Notes under the pieces: generated by a model
Told to the model about the DNA's origin: nothing
Databases searched by the model: none
The model's input: the letters and a program-made list of their open reading frames with translations, nothing else
NCBI GenBank assembly: GCA_023437225.1
Contig: JAEZGS010000011.1
Location: 124,001 to 188,000, forward strand
Origin: Bacteroidota bacterium
Lineage (GTDB): Bacteria; Bacteroidota; Bacteroidia; Chitinophagales; Chitinophagaceae
Length of the DNA: 64,000 nucleotides
Direction: 5' to 3'
Program-made: the position numbers and the translations under genes
Shown: in pieces, positions 45,520 to 55,153 of the stretch
How the letters are laid out: each line of letters begins with the position of its first letter
Position numbering within the stretch: the stretch's first letter is position 1

Positions 45520-46272
45520 TTATTTTTTACTTCCGCCAACATGTATTCCCAAACCTCCGTCAATGCGGATGGCTTCGCCGGTTATGAATGAGGCTTCGTC
45601 GCTACATAAAAATTTAATTAAGGATGCGATCTCTTGTGCCTGCCCGATTCGTTTTGCGAGATGCATGTCCTCACATTCACGAAGTACAGCCTGTGGGTCG
45701 GGTGAAAGCATGATGGCGTTTTGCAACATCGGGGTATCAATTGTACCCGGACAAACAGCGACACACCTTATCTGCGGTGCATAATCTATCGCTATGCTCC
45801 TGGTGAGTCCAAGCAGTGCCGACTTGGATGTAGTATATGCAGCAACCTGGTCCTGGCTCACAAATGCCTGAACACTGGCAACATTTATTACCACCCCTTT
45901 TTGATTTCTTTGCATGAATGGGATGGCATGTTTGGCACATAGAAAATGACTTTTCAGGTTTGTGTTTAACACGAAATCCCAATCTTCTTCGGAAGTTTCA
46001 GTAACGGTCCCATATCGCTGCACGCCCGCATTATTAACCAGGTAATCGATGCTGCCAAACCTATCAAACACTTGCTGCATAACATTTTTAACTACATCAG
46101 TTTTGGTAACGTCGCATACCATTTGTAAGATGCTGTCGTGTTTGATTGTTTCGTCAAAGGAAAGATCAAGTGTAACAACATTTGCCCCTGCTTCTGCGAA
46201 TGCAAGGGCGGTTGCCGCCCCGATGCCCTTTGCACCTCCGGTGATCACTACTGTCTTAGTTGAGAAGTCCAT
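45520..46272 (-). CDS. Short-chain dehydrogenase (SDR)
   Basis: 250 residues of a classical SDR. The cofactor motif is TGGAKGIGAATALAF, with NNAG (LVNNAGVQRY) and catalytic YTTSK (Y-x-x-x-K). PGTIDTPML and GEAIRIDGGLG close the fold. TLDLSFDE after the second strand suggests NAD. Position next to the lactonase and dehydratase suggests oxidation of a free sugar to a lactone. ATG 46272 (MDFSTKT) was chosen; ATG 46278 is possible. It overlaps the preceding mutarotase-like gene by 17 bp. Confidence 0.87.
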   Translation of the reverse strand: MDFSTKTVVITGGAKGIGAATALAFAEAGANVVTLDLSFDETIKHDSILQMVCDVTKTDVVKNVMQQVFDRFGSIDYLVNNAGVQRYGTVTETSEEDWDFVLNTNLKSHFLCAKHAIPFMQRNQKGVVINVASVQAFVSQDQVAAYTTSKSALLGLTRSIAIDYAPQIRCVAVCPGTIDTPMLQNAIMLSPDPQAVLRECEDMHLAKRIGQAQEIASLIKFLCSDEASFITGEAIRIDGGLGIHVGGSKK

Positions 46273-47206
46273 TAGCATCGATGTTATGTGAAATAATAAA
46301 CGCCCTTGCTGTTTCTTTTTCCTCAATGACGATTTTTCTATCTTTTAACGTAACGCTCATTACGCCTTTGAAAGAGTGGGTCATCTTCATCAGGAAGCCT
46401 ATATAGCTTCGTTCATGAATCTCTCCTGCATCAATGTATGAACACGTTGACTCTCCAGATACGTGCATCAGGTTATTAGCAATAATTTCATTGAACGGTT
46501 GATGTAATCCGGTGGTACCAAACTCCAAACCGCGATATACAGCACTTCCATCCACATTATGTATCCAATGATTGATCCAGGGATAATCAATGCGTTTCCA
46601 TACATAACCCAGCATGAGTTGGTGTGCCGGTGAATATGCGGTGATCCAACCATACACATCATCCGGATTTACGATAAATGGAAAAACGCAGTTCGCATAA
46701 ACATGCGGTGATTCAATGAGCCCGTTGCTGTAGATCGTTGTCTGATCGTTTAGAAAAGGTTGTGCAATTGTTGGATGCTGAACAACATTGTATAATCGCC
46801 CCAGCGAGCCTATGTTGGTTATGCTTTCCCGTGCAACGAAACACGCTTCCTGCTCATCGAGATATATATTTCTTTCAATGCTTAAGCCTTCTGTCACAGA
46901 GGTTGCACGCATAGATAAAGCCCTGCCTGTTTGCTCCGTTTTCCAATGCTGCAGTCGTATGTCACCATGTTTTTCAATGCCTCGTGCTCCTTCAGCACGA
47001 GATGGGTCTCCCCATCTTCCGAGGCATATGAAATGTCCTTCAAATTTTTCGCTTCTGCCCGTTAATGAAGTATAAGGCATTTGAAAATTAAGTGGGTTGA
47101 TGCAGTCTTCTAAAAAATGAAAATCGATCAATGCACCGCCAACAGTATTAAACTGCATGATGCATCGTTGATTCTGTACTGACACAACCTGTGCTTTCAA
47201 TTTCAC
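46256..47206 (-). CDS. Mutarotase-fold (aldose-epimerase-like) protein
   Basis: 316 residues. The pattern fits the galactose-mutarotase super-sandwich group: FNTVGGALIDFHF near the start, GRWGDPSRAE and HGDIRLQHWKTEQT, then FVARESITNIGSLGRLYNVVQHPT and a GLEFGTTGLHQPF segment. A DUF4432-like assignment is possible. The catalytic His/Glu pair of true mutarotases could not be assigned with confidence, so it may be either a sugar epimerase or a carbohydrate-binding relative. It starts in a 4-bp overlap with the propeller gene upstream. Confidence 0.55.
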   Translation of the reverse strand: MKLKAQVVSVQNQRCIMQFNTVGGALIDFHFLEDCINPLNFQMPYTSLTGRSEKFEGHFICLGRWGDPSRAEGARGIEKHGDIRLQHWKTEQTGRALSMRATSVTEGLSIERNIYLDEQEACFVARESITNIGSLGRLYNVVQHPTIAQPFLNDQTTIYSNGLIESPHVYANCVFPFIVNPDDVYGWITAYSPAHQLMLGYVWKRIDYPWINHWIHNVDGSAVYRGLEFGTTGLHQPFNEIIANNLMHVSGESTCSYIDAGEIHERSYIGFLMKMTHSFKGVMSVTLKDRKIVIEEKETARAFIISHNIDANGLLN

Positions 47207-48402
47207 TTGTATTTTACTGTGAAGAATCTTGGTCGAAGATGATGCGGCTTGTACTTAATGTCATCGAGAAAATCAAATGAGTTCACATTATAACTGATCA
47301 GAAGCTCCCCAGGTTTCGATAAATGAGGATGTGCTTTTGCGTTGTATGTATAAAAGTCAAGGTCTTCATATATCTGAGGCGTTGACCATACTTTTTTTGC
47401 CAATTGAAACGGTCCCGCGGGTGTCTTGCCCGCCTGTATCATGATGTCGGGCGAATTGGTATCCAGCTGGTATGCGGCAATAACACGTCCGTCTTCCATA
47501 AAACTTACACTCATCTCATTGCTGACACGATTGGTTAATGCAGCGCAACTGTGCACATCATTGGTCCAGTCGCTGCCATTCCAGAATGTCCATTTGGAAA
47601 AATCTTCAAATGCTTTTTCGTTAACTCGGGCAACGATAAGTTCTTTCTGAGGGCCGCGTACACCATAGATGTAAATAAATCCATCAGGCTTTGGCGCACG
47701 CGCACCGACTGTATTGGCAAGTACGCTTATGCCAAAAACCACCTTTCCTTTACCCTTGCTGTCTTTATAAAAGAATGGAACGTCCATCTGGCGTTGGTTT
47801 GTGAACGGAGGGCGACTGCCTTTGGGTAATGCGATCAATGAAAGTCCTACATCATCGAAAGGATATATGCCTCCCGGAATGTTCTTAATTCTGTATGCAA
47901 ATATGTAAATGGTGCTGTCAAGCGCATGATTGAAATAACCGTCACCAAGCCAATAGTAATCTCCGGGCTGGGTATTAGGGGTCTTTGCTTCGAACATGGA
48001 TAAGGTTTGACCTTTTTCGTTTTTGCGACGATGAAACTGAATTTTTTTTCCATCCGGTTCATCTCCGCTCATGTATGCAACACAATTGTTTGACATCTCC
48101 CAATCGTCGGCAAGAGTATCTTTTGAAATATTACCCCAGATGTTATCGCTGAACCAGAACATCGTTTCGGTTTCGGAAGCTTTTCCCGGTGTTTCCACGC
48201 CATTCAATGCAACTGCATAAACACCATCCGCGCCTATCCAACCGGTATCTCGTTTCAGCATCTCTTCCCACTGCGATGCGCCTTTGGAAACGATCCCTGA
48301 ATCGGCTGATGTTGCCGATGCCACACGGGTATTGTTGTCTGCCGTTGAAGTGCATGAGATCAGGATGCATGCGATTAATGATGATACTAAAAATTTTTTC
48401 AT
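47203..48402 (-). CDS. Beta-propeller lipoprotein A (DUF4185/DUF5005-like)
   Basis: 399 residues with lipobox SLIACILISC, so it is an outer-membrane or periplasmic lipoprotein. Residues of about 45-395 form a propeller-like sequence: TGWIGADGVYAVAL, MFWFSDNIWG, DYYWLGDGYFNHA, PFFYKDSKGKGKVVFG, KPDGFIYIYGVRGPQKE and KAHPHLSKPGELLISYNVNS. It is a clear paralogue of the protein at 49881. The WxGxDG...WFSD pattern resembles five-bladed glycosidase propellers (DUF4185, some of which are GH183 endo-D-arabinanases). That link is inference. Confidence 0.7.
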   Translation of the reverse strand: MKKFLVSSLIACILISCTSTADNNTRVASATSADSGIVSKGASQWEEMLKRDTGWIGADGVYAVALNGVETPGKASETETMFWFSDNIWGNISKDTLADDWEMSNNCVAYMSGDEPDGKKIQFHRRKNEKGQTLSMFEAKTPNTQPGDYYWLGDGYFNHALDSTIYIFAYRIKNIPGGIYPFDDVGLSLIALPKGSRPPFTNQRQMDVPFFYKDSKGKGKVVFGISVLANTVGARAPKPDGFIYIYGVRGPQKELIVARVNEKAFEDFSKWTFWNGSDWTNDVHSCAALTNRVSNEMSVSFMEDGRVIAAYQLDTNSPDIMIQAGKTPAGPFQLAKKVWSTPQIYEDLDFYTYNAKAHPHLSKPGELLISYNVNSFDFLDDIKYKPHHLRPRFFTVKYK

Positions 48403-48412
48403 AATGGCGTTG

Positions 48413-49894
48413 TTAGAGTTTCGAGCGAAATGGAATTGCAGGAAAGCCTTCGCGATTTTCGAGATTGGTCACAGCGGCATTCGTGAATGCATATCGGATG
48501 GCAACAGGATTTTTTACTTCGTTTGAATAGAGATGAATTTCATTTGCAACAATCTTTGCCGTTGCTTCGAAAAACTTTCCATCGTTTCCCGCTACGAAGA
48601 AATGCCGGGGCGGCTGGCCGTCGTTTGTAACGAGTCCGGTGCCAATATGTTTGAATCTAACCTGAATGGTATCATTCAAGGTATTACAGGAGGCAAATTC
48701 AGGTCCCTTAAAAATTGTATCGCTGTGATTGTATATGTTAGCTAGTGCGATCTTTGCGAGCCTGTAACCCACGTCCTGCTTGTTTCGCGGATGAATGTCA
48801 TTCGGATCGGCAATGTCCATAGTCAATGCCATTTCGGTATTGGCAACAATTTTTCGAATATTATCCTGTGCTTCGCGAAGCAATGCATACTCATACAAAG
48901 TAGGATCTGATTCCAACCAGTTGTAAGGCGCAACCTGAACATAATAGAAAGGAAGATCGCTGTTGTTAAACAGATCTCTCCAATTACGGATCATGGATGC
49001 GCAAAGACGGGTATAGAGCGAACTATCGAAGCGGTTCGATTCACCCTGGTACCACAATGCTCCTGCAAAATTTATATTTTTTAAAGGGTGGATCATTGCG
49101 TTGTAAAAAAGGGTAGGGCGTACCACCTTTTCAAAGGTCACCGTTGAATCAAGCGGTTCTTTTGCACGCAAACTCGTATCGTAGGGGTAAAGATATTTTT
49201 GATTCAGGATGTTATCAGACAAGAGGGTATCCCGACTCACCCATGCTTCACACGATGAACCTCCAACGCTACTTACAACCAGTCCTACGGGGTATTTTGT
49301 TTGCTGCGTTATCTGACGTGCAAAAAAATAAGCCAATGCACTGATCTCTGGTGCAGTAGAAGGTGTGCAAATGTTCCAGCTACCACCACAATCATCTTGT
49401 GGGACCGATTTGAAATCAGTTCTGACATTGAACCATCTGATCTGCGGGAAGTTGGCATTTTCAATTTCCATGCGGTAATGCATAGCTCCGAGCAGCCATG
49501 GCAGGAACGGTTTTAATTCCATGTCCATATTCGATTGGCCGCTGCAAAGCCACACTTCTCCTATGAGAATGTTATTGAGTTTCTCAGTCTTGTTTGCAGC
49601 CTTAATGTTGATGGTATGTGGTGTTGCATCACCTGCCTTGATTTTGGGTACAGGAATTTCAATGACCCAACGGTTGTTGCCATCAGCTTTTGATGTCTGC
49701 TTGTGTTTATTCCATGTACAGGAAACCTCAATGGGTGTACCCTTTTCGGCTTCGCCCCAAATTTTTAATGGCTTTCCCTGTTGGATCACCATGTTACTTT
49801 GAAGTGTGTTTGCGATGCGAAATGCCTGCTGCGCCATACCGTCAATACAGCAGGCGCAACAGGCAACAAGCAAAACGATTTTACTTAAGTTCAT
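48413..49894 (-). CDS. Sialate O-acetylesterase-like SGNH enzyme
   Basis: 493 residues; signal peptide MNLSKIVLLVACCACCIDGMAQ. The SGNH blocks are all visible: GQSNM with the nucleophile Ser, SSVGGSSCEAW (Gly), WYQGESNRFD (Asn) and DIHPRNKQDVG (Asp-x-x-His). An N-terminal beta-sandwich precedes the catalytic core. It should remove O-acetyl groups from sugars in the periplasm. It starts 14 bp inside the end of propeller B and ends 10 bp before propeller A, so it is sandwiched between the two paralogues. Confidence 0.88.
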   Translation of the reverse strand: MNLSKIVLLVACCACCIDGMAQQAFRIANTLQSNMVIQQGKPLKIWGEAEKGTPIEVSCTWNKHKQTSKADGNNRWVIEIPVPKIKAGDATPHTINIKAANKTEKLNNILIGEVWLCSGQSNMDMELKPFLPWLLGAMHYRMEIENANFPQIRWFNVRTDFKSVPQDDCGGSWNICTPSTAPEISALAYFFARQITQQTKYPVGLVVSSVGGSSCEAWVSRDTLLSDNILNQKYLYPYDTSLRAKEPLDSTVTFEKVVRPTLFYNAMIHPLKNINFAGALWYQGESNRFDSSLYTRLCASMIRNWRDLFNNSDLPFYYVQVAPYNWLESDPTLYEYALLREAQDNIRKIVANTEMALTMDIADPNDIHPRNKQDVGYRLAKIALANIYNHSDTIFKGPEFASCNTLNDTIQVRFKHIGTGLVTNDGQPPRHFFVAGNDGKFFEATAKIVANEIHLYSNEVKNPVAIRYAFTNAAVTNLENREGFPAIPFRSKL

Positions 49895-51110
49895 ATTTCA
49901 TCCGAATGAATCGTGGACGATACAGGTTGGGATATTCTTTGATGTCGTTGAAGAAATCAAAAGAATTCACATTGAAACTGATGAGCAATTCATTTGGTTG
50001 TGAAAGTACCGGGTGAGCTTTTGCATTGTACGGGAAGATATCCTTGTCGTTCTCCAGATCCTTGCTCACATCATACACATTGATCACCGGACCAAACGGG
50101 CCATAGGGTGTTGCCCCAAGACGAAGTCCAACATTCTTACCTAAACCATCCACCTGGAAGATCATTGCATAACGGCCATCACCAAGTGGCGACACGCTAA
50201 GTTCATTTGATACACGGTTTGTGATTGTTTGAATGCCGTGCGGATCGGAAGTCCAGTTCTTGCCGCTCCAGAAGGTCCATTTATCAAACGCTTCGATGTC
50301 TTCCGGACGGAAGCGCGCAACCATTACATTTTTCGTTTGTCCTCGTACGCCATAAACATAAATGTATCCGTCAGGGTTTTTCGCTCCCGCTTCTTCGGTA
50401 TTAACCAGCACACCTGCGCCGAAGGATCCTGTTGAATCAACCTTCCTTCCAAGAAAAAAGGGCACATCGATCTGGCGATAGTTCTTGAAAGGAGGACGTT
50501 CGCCTGCGGGAACAATAATGATCGTGTTACCTACTTCTTCAAATCCAAATGCTCCACCGGCAGCGGTGGTGCGGATGCGGTAGCCGAAGATGTAGAGATC
50601 GTTGTTCTTCTTATGATTCACAAAACCATCGCCGAGCCAGTAGTAGTCTCCATCGCGGGTAGCGGGAGTTCGTGGAATGAACAAAGCCGCAGCTTTTTTC
50701 TCCGCTGTTGAATCCCATTTGAAATTGATAGCGCTATTTACAGGCTGACCACCATTCAATGTCGCCATGGAGTTGTTGATCATGACAAGTGGCGTTTGCA
50801 AAGAGTCGTTTTCTATCTCACCAAGAATGGTATCGCTGAACCAGATGAATGTTTCAGAACTTCCTGCAGCTCCGTGCGTTTCTTTTCCGTCACGAGTTAT
50901 TGCGAAGATGCCATCGCCACCAAACCATCCGGAAGTTCGTTTAAAAAGAGACGTCCATTCAGGTGCGGGTTCAACAGTGAATTGCAATTGCTGCAGCTTC
51001 GTTGTATCAATGGTTTCGGGATCTGTAGTAGTGACGCTTTTTTTCATATCGCTGCAGGAAGTCATGACCATTGCGGTCATGCCTGCAACGAGAAATCTGT
51101 TCAGGTTCAT
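49881..51110 (-). CDS. Beta-propeller lipoprotein B (paralogue of A)
   Basis: 409 residues; lipobox in AGMTAMVMTSCSD. It follows the same pattern as propeller A: TSGWFGGDGIFAI, ETFIWFSDTILG, DYYWLGDGFVNHK, GFEEVGNTIIIVP, NPDGYIYVYGVRGQTKN and NAKAHPVLSQPNELLISFNVNS. Blade order and length are the same, so the pair arose by duplication, followed or accompanied by insertion of the esterase between them. Glycosidase activity is inferred from fold type only. Confidence 0.7.
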   Translation of the reverse strand: MNLNRFLVAGMTAMVMTSCSDMKKSVTTTDPETIDTTKLQQLQFTVEPAPEWTSLFKRTSGWFGGDGIFAITRDGKETHGAAGSSETFIWFSDTILGEIENDSLQTPLVMINNSMATLNGGQPVNSAINFKWDSTAEKKAAALFIPRTPATRDGDYYWLGDGFVNHKKNNDLYIFGYRIRTTAAGGAFGFEEVGNTIIIVPAGERPPFKNYRQIDVPFFLGRKVDSTGSFGAGVLVNTEEAGAKNPDGYIYVYGVRGQTKNVMVARFRPEDIEAFDKWTFWSGKNWTSDPHGIQTITNRVSNELSVSPLGDGRYAMIFQVDGLGKNVGLRLGATPYGPFGPVINVYDVSKDLENDKDIFPYNAKAHPVLSQPNELLISFNVNSFDFFNDIKEYPNLYRPRFIRMKYELK

Positions 51111-51126
51111 GTAAAAGATTTAGCGA

Positions 51127-51930
51127 TTAAGGAACGGGTTCATAAGTATATACAAATACTTCTTTATCGGTATACGGAGGTCCGAAGATGGAAAGGTCAA
51201 CAGTGATCTCCATAACCAGTCGGTCTCTTGAAATACTTCTTACCTTATACACTTCTGTAGTGATGTTTGAAGGATCGAATAGAGAATGATAGATCTGCGT
51301 GAATGTTTTCTCATCTTCGCTCAGCGTCCATTTGTCATATACATTAAAACCGTCGAAAGTGCATCCGGATGCGCCGTAGGCGATGGTGATGGTACTGTCG
51401 CGATTCCATTGGAACACGTTGTCTTTTTCACAATCTTCAATCATTTCGGTTGCAGGAGTGATGCTTGTCCAGAGTTTAGAAACGAGCTTCCATTTGCGGG
51501 AGTAGATGATCTGTTGGCCTGAAGTGGTAGTGTTAACTGTAAGATCTTTTTCCGATGCAAGTCCTTTTCCATCTGTGAAACGAAAATTGAATCCAACAAG
51601 TTTGTCTACTTCTTCAGGACGAAGTTCGTAACTAAACACGTATTGATATTTCCCATTTCCAAGATCGGTGGGTACAGCGGTAAGTGTTCCTGAGCCGTTG
51701 TAGGTTTGATCTTTCTCAAGGTTTACTGTCTTATAGATCACAACATCTTTTGCTCCGTTTGGTGCTGTGATGTCGAGCGTTGCCTCAATGATGCGGCCGG
51801 CCTTTCCTGTTATATTATCTGGTGTCAGCTTAAGCACCGGGGTTGATGTGTCTACATCGTCTTTTTCGCAGGCTGCAGCAAAAAACAGCATGCCCAGCAA
51901 CAGTGCAGATAGAAATTTACGTGGTAGCAT
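51127..51930 (-). CDS. PUL surface lipoprotein (Ig-like plus lipocalin-like)
   Basis: 267 residues. Lipobox LLLGMLFFAAACEKDD follows ATG 51930; the open frame extends to 52065 but would place the signal peptide internally. Residues of about 25-130 look Ig-like or cadherin-like (TPVLKLTPDNITGKAGRIIE). Residues of about 140-265 resemble the DUF5004/lipocalin-like fold (YSRKWKLVSKLW, DKWTLSEDEKTF). In position it corresponds to the SusE/F-like glycan-binding lipoproteins of other PULs. Confidence 0.65.
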   Translation of the reverse strand: MLPRKFLSALLLGMLFFAAACEKDDVDTSTPVLKLTPDNITGKAGRIIEATLDITAPNGAKDVVIYKTVNLEKDQTYNGSGTLTAVPTDLGNGKYQYVFSYELRPEEVDKLVGFNFRFTDGKGLASEKDLTVNTTTSGQQIIYSRKWKLVSKLWTSITPATEMIEDCEKDNVFQWNRDSTITIAYGASGCTFDGFNVYDKWTLSEDEKTFTQIYHSLFDPSNITTEVYKVRSISRDRLVMEITVDLSIFGPPYTDKEVFVYTYEPVP

Positions 51931-51949
51931 AATCGTTAGTATTAAGAAA

Positions 51950-53332
51950 TTAAAGTTGTTGTTGTAATTTTTTTTCGGTCTGCGGTACCATCCAAAGTTG
52001 TTCGATCTCTTCGAGGCTCTTTCCTTTCGTTTCGGGAACCTGGGTGAATACGAATATGAAGGCAAGTACAGACATTACCATGTATATCCAGAAAGTCCAT
52101 GCACTTCCGATGGCTTCGAGCAACATGGGGAACGTCTGAGATACAACGTACACTGATAGCCAGAGAAAGAAGATCGCTACTGACATGGCACGACCGCGAA
52201 TATGTGTGGGGAATATTTCGGAAACGACCACAAAGGTCAATGGCCCTAATGAGATCGCGAAGAAAGAGATGTAGGCAAGTATACCAATCAATACCCAGTA
52301 ACCCTTTTCATTACCCGTGTAAAATGCGAGTCCGATAAGTGCCAGACATATTGCCATCCCTGCCGCTCCAATAAGCAACAATTTTCTTCGCCCCCACTTG
52401 TCAACGTATTTAATGGCAACAATAGTCATCAATGTATTGATTCCTCCAACCAATACTGTCTGGAACAATGCAGATGAAGAACCGTCACCGGTAGCCTTAA
52501 AAATTTCCGGAGCATAATACATGATCACGTTGATGCCGGTGACCTGCGAGAATACCGATAGGATCACGCCTATGATCAAAGCCGTACGCAGACCGGGTTT
52601 CAGCAGTTTTGAGAAGGATACCTGTTGAATGTTGAACGACTCGCGAATATTTGATAATTCGATTTTCGCAGCATCCGCACCTCCAACCTTTGTAAGAATA
52701 TCCTCAGCTTCTTTCCATTTGTTTTCCTGCGCAAGCCAGCGGGGACTTTCCGGTACGATCAATAGAAGAAATATAAAGATGATGGAGGGGATGATCCCCG
52801 AACCGAACATCCATCGCCATCCTTCATTTACATTCCAGCTGTGGTCATACATTCCTGCGATGGCCGCATTAACAAAGTAAATAAGCAGTATGCCAATAAC
52901 GATTCCAAGTTGATAGATGGACACAAGACGTCCACGGATTTCCGCTGGAGCGATCTCTGAAATGTACATAGGTGCAAGCATTGATGCGATTCCTATTCCC
53001 ACGCCTCCAATGAAGCGAAAGAAGATAAACCAGGAAAGATCCATCGGTATCATGATGCCCAGCGAGGATACAGCAAATGCCACTCCGGATATCATAAGAA
53101 CTTTCTTACGTCCGAGTTTATCGCTCACTGGCCCGGCAAACATTGCGCCCACCATGCAACCTACAAGTGCACAAGACGCCACCCAGCCTGTCATGGCCGC
53201 AGATAGCTGGTATTTTTCCTGGATGAAGCCAATGGCGCCCGATACCACCGCGGTGTCATATCCGAAGAGCAGACCACCTACCGCAGCAACGAGCGTGCAT
53301 TGATAAACATATTTTAAGCTTTGAGTTTTCAT
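51950..53332 (-). CDS. SP-family sugar:H+ symporter (XylE-like)
   Basis: 460 residues, twelve predicted membrane segments. Motifs of the major-facilitator sugar-porter family are present: GGLLFGYDTAVVSGAIG, SDKLGRKKVLM (R-K-x-G-R-R-type loop), PMYISEIAPAEIRGRLVS (P-E-S-P-R also present as VPESPRW), and PETKGKSLEEIE at the C-terminus. It should carry the released mono- or disaccharide across the inner membrane. Five bp after the isomerase gene. Confidence 0.92.
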   Translation of the reverse strand: MKTQSLKYVYQCTLVAAVGGLLFGYDTAVVSGAIGFIQEKYQLSAAMTGWVASCALVGCMVGAMFAGPVSDKLGRKKVLMISGVAFAVSSLGIMIPMDLSWFIFFRFIGGVGIGIASMLAPMYISEIAPAEIRGRLVSIYQLGIVIGILLIYFVNAAIAGMYDHSWNVNEGWRWMFGSGIIPSIIFIFLLLIVPESPRWLAQENKWKEAEDILTKVGGADAAKIELSNIRESFNIQQVSFSKLLKPGLRTALIIGVILSVFSQVTGINVIMYYAPEIFKATGDGSSSALFQTVLVGGINTLMTIVAIKYVDKWGRRKLLLIGAAGMAICLALIGLAFYTGNEKGYWVLIGILAYISFFAISLGPLTFVVVSEIFPTHIRGRAMSVAIFFLWLSVYVVSQTFPMLLEAIGSAWTFWIYMVMSVLAFIFVFTQVPETKGKSLEEIEQLWMVPQTEKKLQQQL

Positions 53333-53337
53333 CCGAA

Positions 53338-55113
53338 TTAATTGCTTTGATTAATGAAGAGTTTTTCTTCTCGCACATAAGCCTTTATTGTTGCACAGGT
53401 TTTGCCTTCACTCTCGCCGTGAGGTCGAACGGTGTATGCGCCAACTGATGCAGGTACGATGAATGTTTCAGCATAGTGAATGACAAAAGGTTCAAATGCG
53501 CCGGTTGGGCTTTCAACAATTGCTTCTCTGCCTTCAACGAGGTTGAGAATGTTGACGATCCCATTGGTATTGTGTGGAACTTTCCCGGTGAACCAGTGCC
53601 TGCGGGTTTCTATGAACGAAGTGTCATCCAGGCCTGTCCTCTCTTCCTTCCAATGATCGTGTTCTGCAATAGTTTCAACCTTATCTAAAATGTTTCTTCG
53701 TGTCCATTCAGTAGTACGATCCCACTGGATGGAATTCTTTCCATGCTCCAGTGAAATGGGACGTGGCTTTCCGTTAAGACCCATTCTGCCCCAATCCCAT
53801 AGTTTGAATGTGAAGATGTATGGCGTGGCACTTATCTCCAGCACCACACTGTTTGCGCCCGAACAATGCACGGTTCCAGCAGGTATAAGAACATGATCGT
53901 GTTTTTTGATGGGCCACTTTTCAACGTACTGATCTGCATCGAATGATCCGTCTTCTTCCTGTGCTGCTTCAAGTTCACTCAGCATTTTTTCTGGGACGAT
54001 ATTTTCTTTCAACCCCAGGTACACAAACGAATCGTCCTGTGCTTCAAGGAAGTAATAGCTTTCATCCTGAGTATAATTCATTCCAAACTTTTCCCTGATA
54101 TACTCCTTGAGGGGGTGCACCTGCAAACTCAGGTTACCACCTTCCATAGTATCGAGAAAGTCAAATCTGATTGGAAATTCTGCGCCGAAGTTCTCATACA
54201 CTTTGCGACCAAGTAATTGCTGTGGCTGATAGAAGACGAGGTTGATTGATGGCGTTTCAAACAACACATTGCCATAACGAAGCAACAAACTGTTTTCTTC
54301 AGGCACGCAATCAAATCCCCATGCATAATTCACCTGGCTTCTGTCGAGGTCACACACTTCCTTAAGCCATTGCCCGCCCCATGGGCCCGGATCGAAGAAG
54401 GGCACCACGCGGAAAGGTTGTTGTGCTACCTGCTTCAATCCCTCAAGCAGGGCCTTACCACTAATCATTTTTGGCTCCGATGGAATTGTTGTGTCAAGAA
54501 CATAATCCATCGCATCAAACAACTCTACTTTAACGCGATCGCACACGCGCCAATCCACAAAAAATGCCCGCTTGTATTTATAGCTGAATTCGTCTTCAAC
54601 GTTTGAAGATCCAAGATTGCCTGCTTCGTTTCTTCGAAATCGTAACTGGATCTCCCAGCGAGGCATATCTGCATAAATAAGCAGGCGATTTTCAACCGGT
54701 ACCAGCGATGCGCCGGCACCTATTATGAATACTATTTTGTTTGATGATGAAGCTGCCTTTTCGGACAGGCGTTGAATGGACGATGCATCAAAGAACTGTG
54801 AGAGTGAAAGGGGAGTTATGAAACCGAAAACAGGATCATCTGTAACAAATGGATACACCATAGTTTCAATCTCTTGCTGCGACTTCATCGCATCACCAGA
54901 CCTGATGATCTCCGCATGCGTAAATTCAGATTCGATTGCCTGAACCAGTTGTTCAACGTTGACTCCCGGATAGCACTCTACTACAACGATCCTCCGTGAG
55001 TCATTACTGTCTGATCTGGTCCTGATTTCATCTGCAATTTCATTCCATCCCGTACATCCTTTGTGGCCGCTGACCGGCACTTCCGGGAACTTTTCAAAAT
55101 TTGACTTCTTCAA
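53338..55113 (-). CDS. Class I phosphomannose isomerase-like protein with extra N-terminal domain
   Basis: 591 residues. Residues of about 225-590 match type I mannose-6-phosphate isomerase: PFFDPGPWGGQWL, LSLQVHP (zinc Gln and His), SYYFLEAQDDSFVYLG and VLIPAGTVHCSG (zinc His), ending in a cupin-like strand set. Residues of about 1-220 are an added domain beginning RRIVVVECYPGVNVEQL. It looks like a P-loop-like alpha/beta fold, but the expected GxxxxGK is missing. It is the first intracellular enzyme after susD, suggesting mannose or a related sugar in the pathway. Confidence 0.75.
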   Translation of the reverse strand: MKKSNFEKFPEVPVSGHKGCTGWNEIADEIRTRSDSNDSRRIVVVECYPGVNVEQLVQAIESEFTHAEIIRSGDAMKSQQEIETMVYPFVTDDPVFGFITPLSLSQFFDASSIQRLSEKAASSSNKIVFIIGAGASLVPVENRLLIYADMPRWEIQLRFRRNEAGNLGSSNVEDEFSYKYKRAFFVDWRVCDRVKVELFDAMDYVLDTTIPSEPKMISGKALLEGLKQVAQQPFRVVPFFDPGPWGGQWLKEVCDLDRSQVNYAWGFDCVPEENSLLLRYGNVLFETPSINLVFYQPQQLLGRKVYENFGAEFPIRFDFLDTMEGGNLSLQVHPLKEYIREKFGMNYTQDESYYFLEAQDDSFVYLGLKENIVPEKMLSELEAAQEEDGSFDADQYVEKWPIKKHDHVLIPAGTVHCSGANSVVLEISATPYIFTFKLWDWGRMGLNGKPRPISLEHGKNSIQWDRTTEWTRRNILDKVETIAEHDHWKEERTGLDDTSFIETRRHWFTGKVPHNTNGIVNILNLVEGREAIVESPTGAFEPFVIHYAETFIVPASVGAYTVRPHGESEGKTCATIKAYVREEKLFINQSN

Positions 55114-55153
55114 TTCATTCTATTTTAGAGATATCAATAATTCTTCGTCGCTT

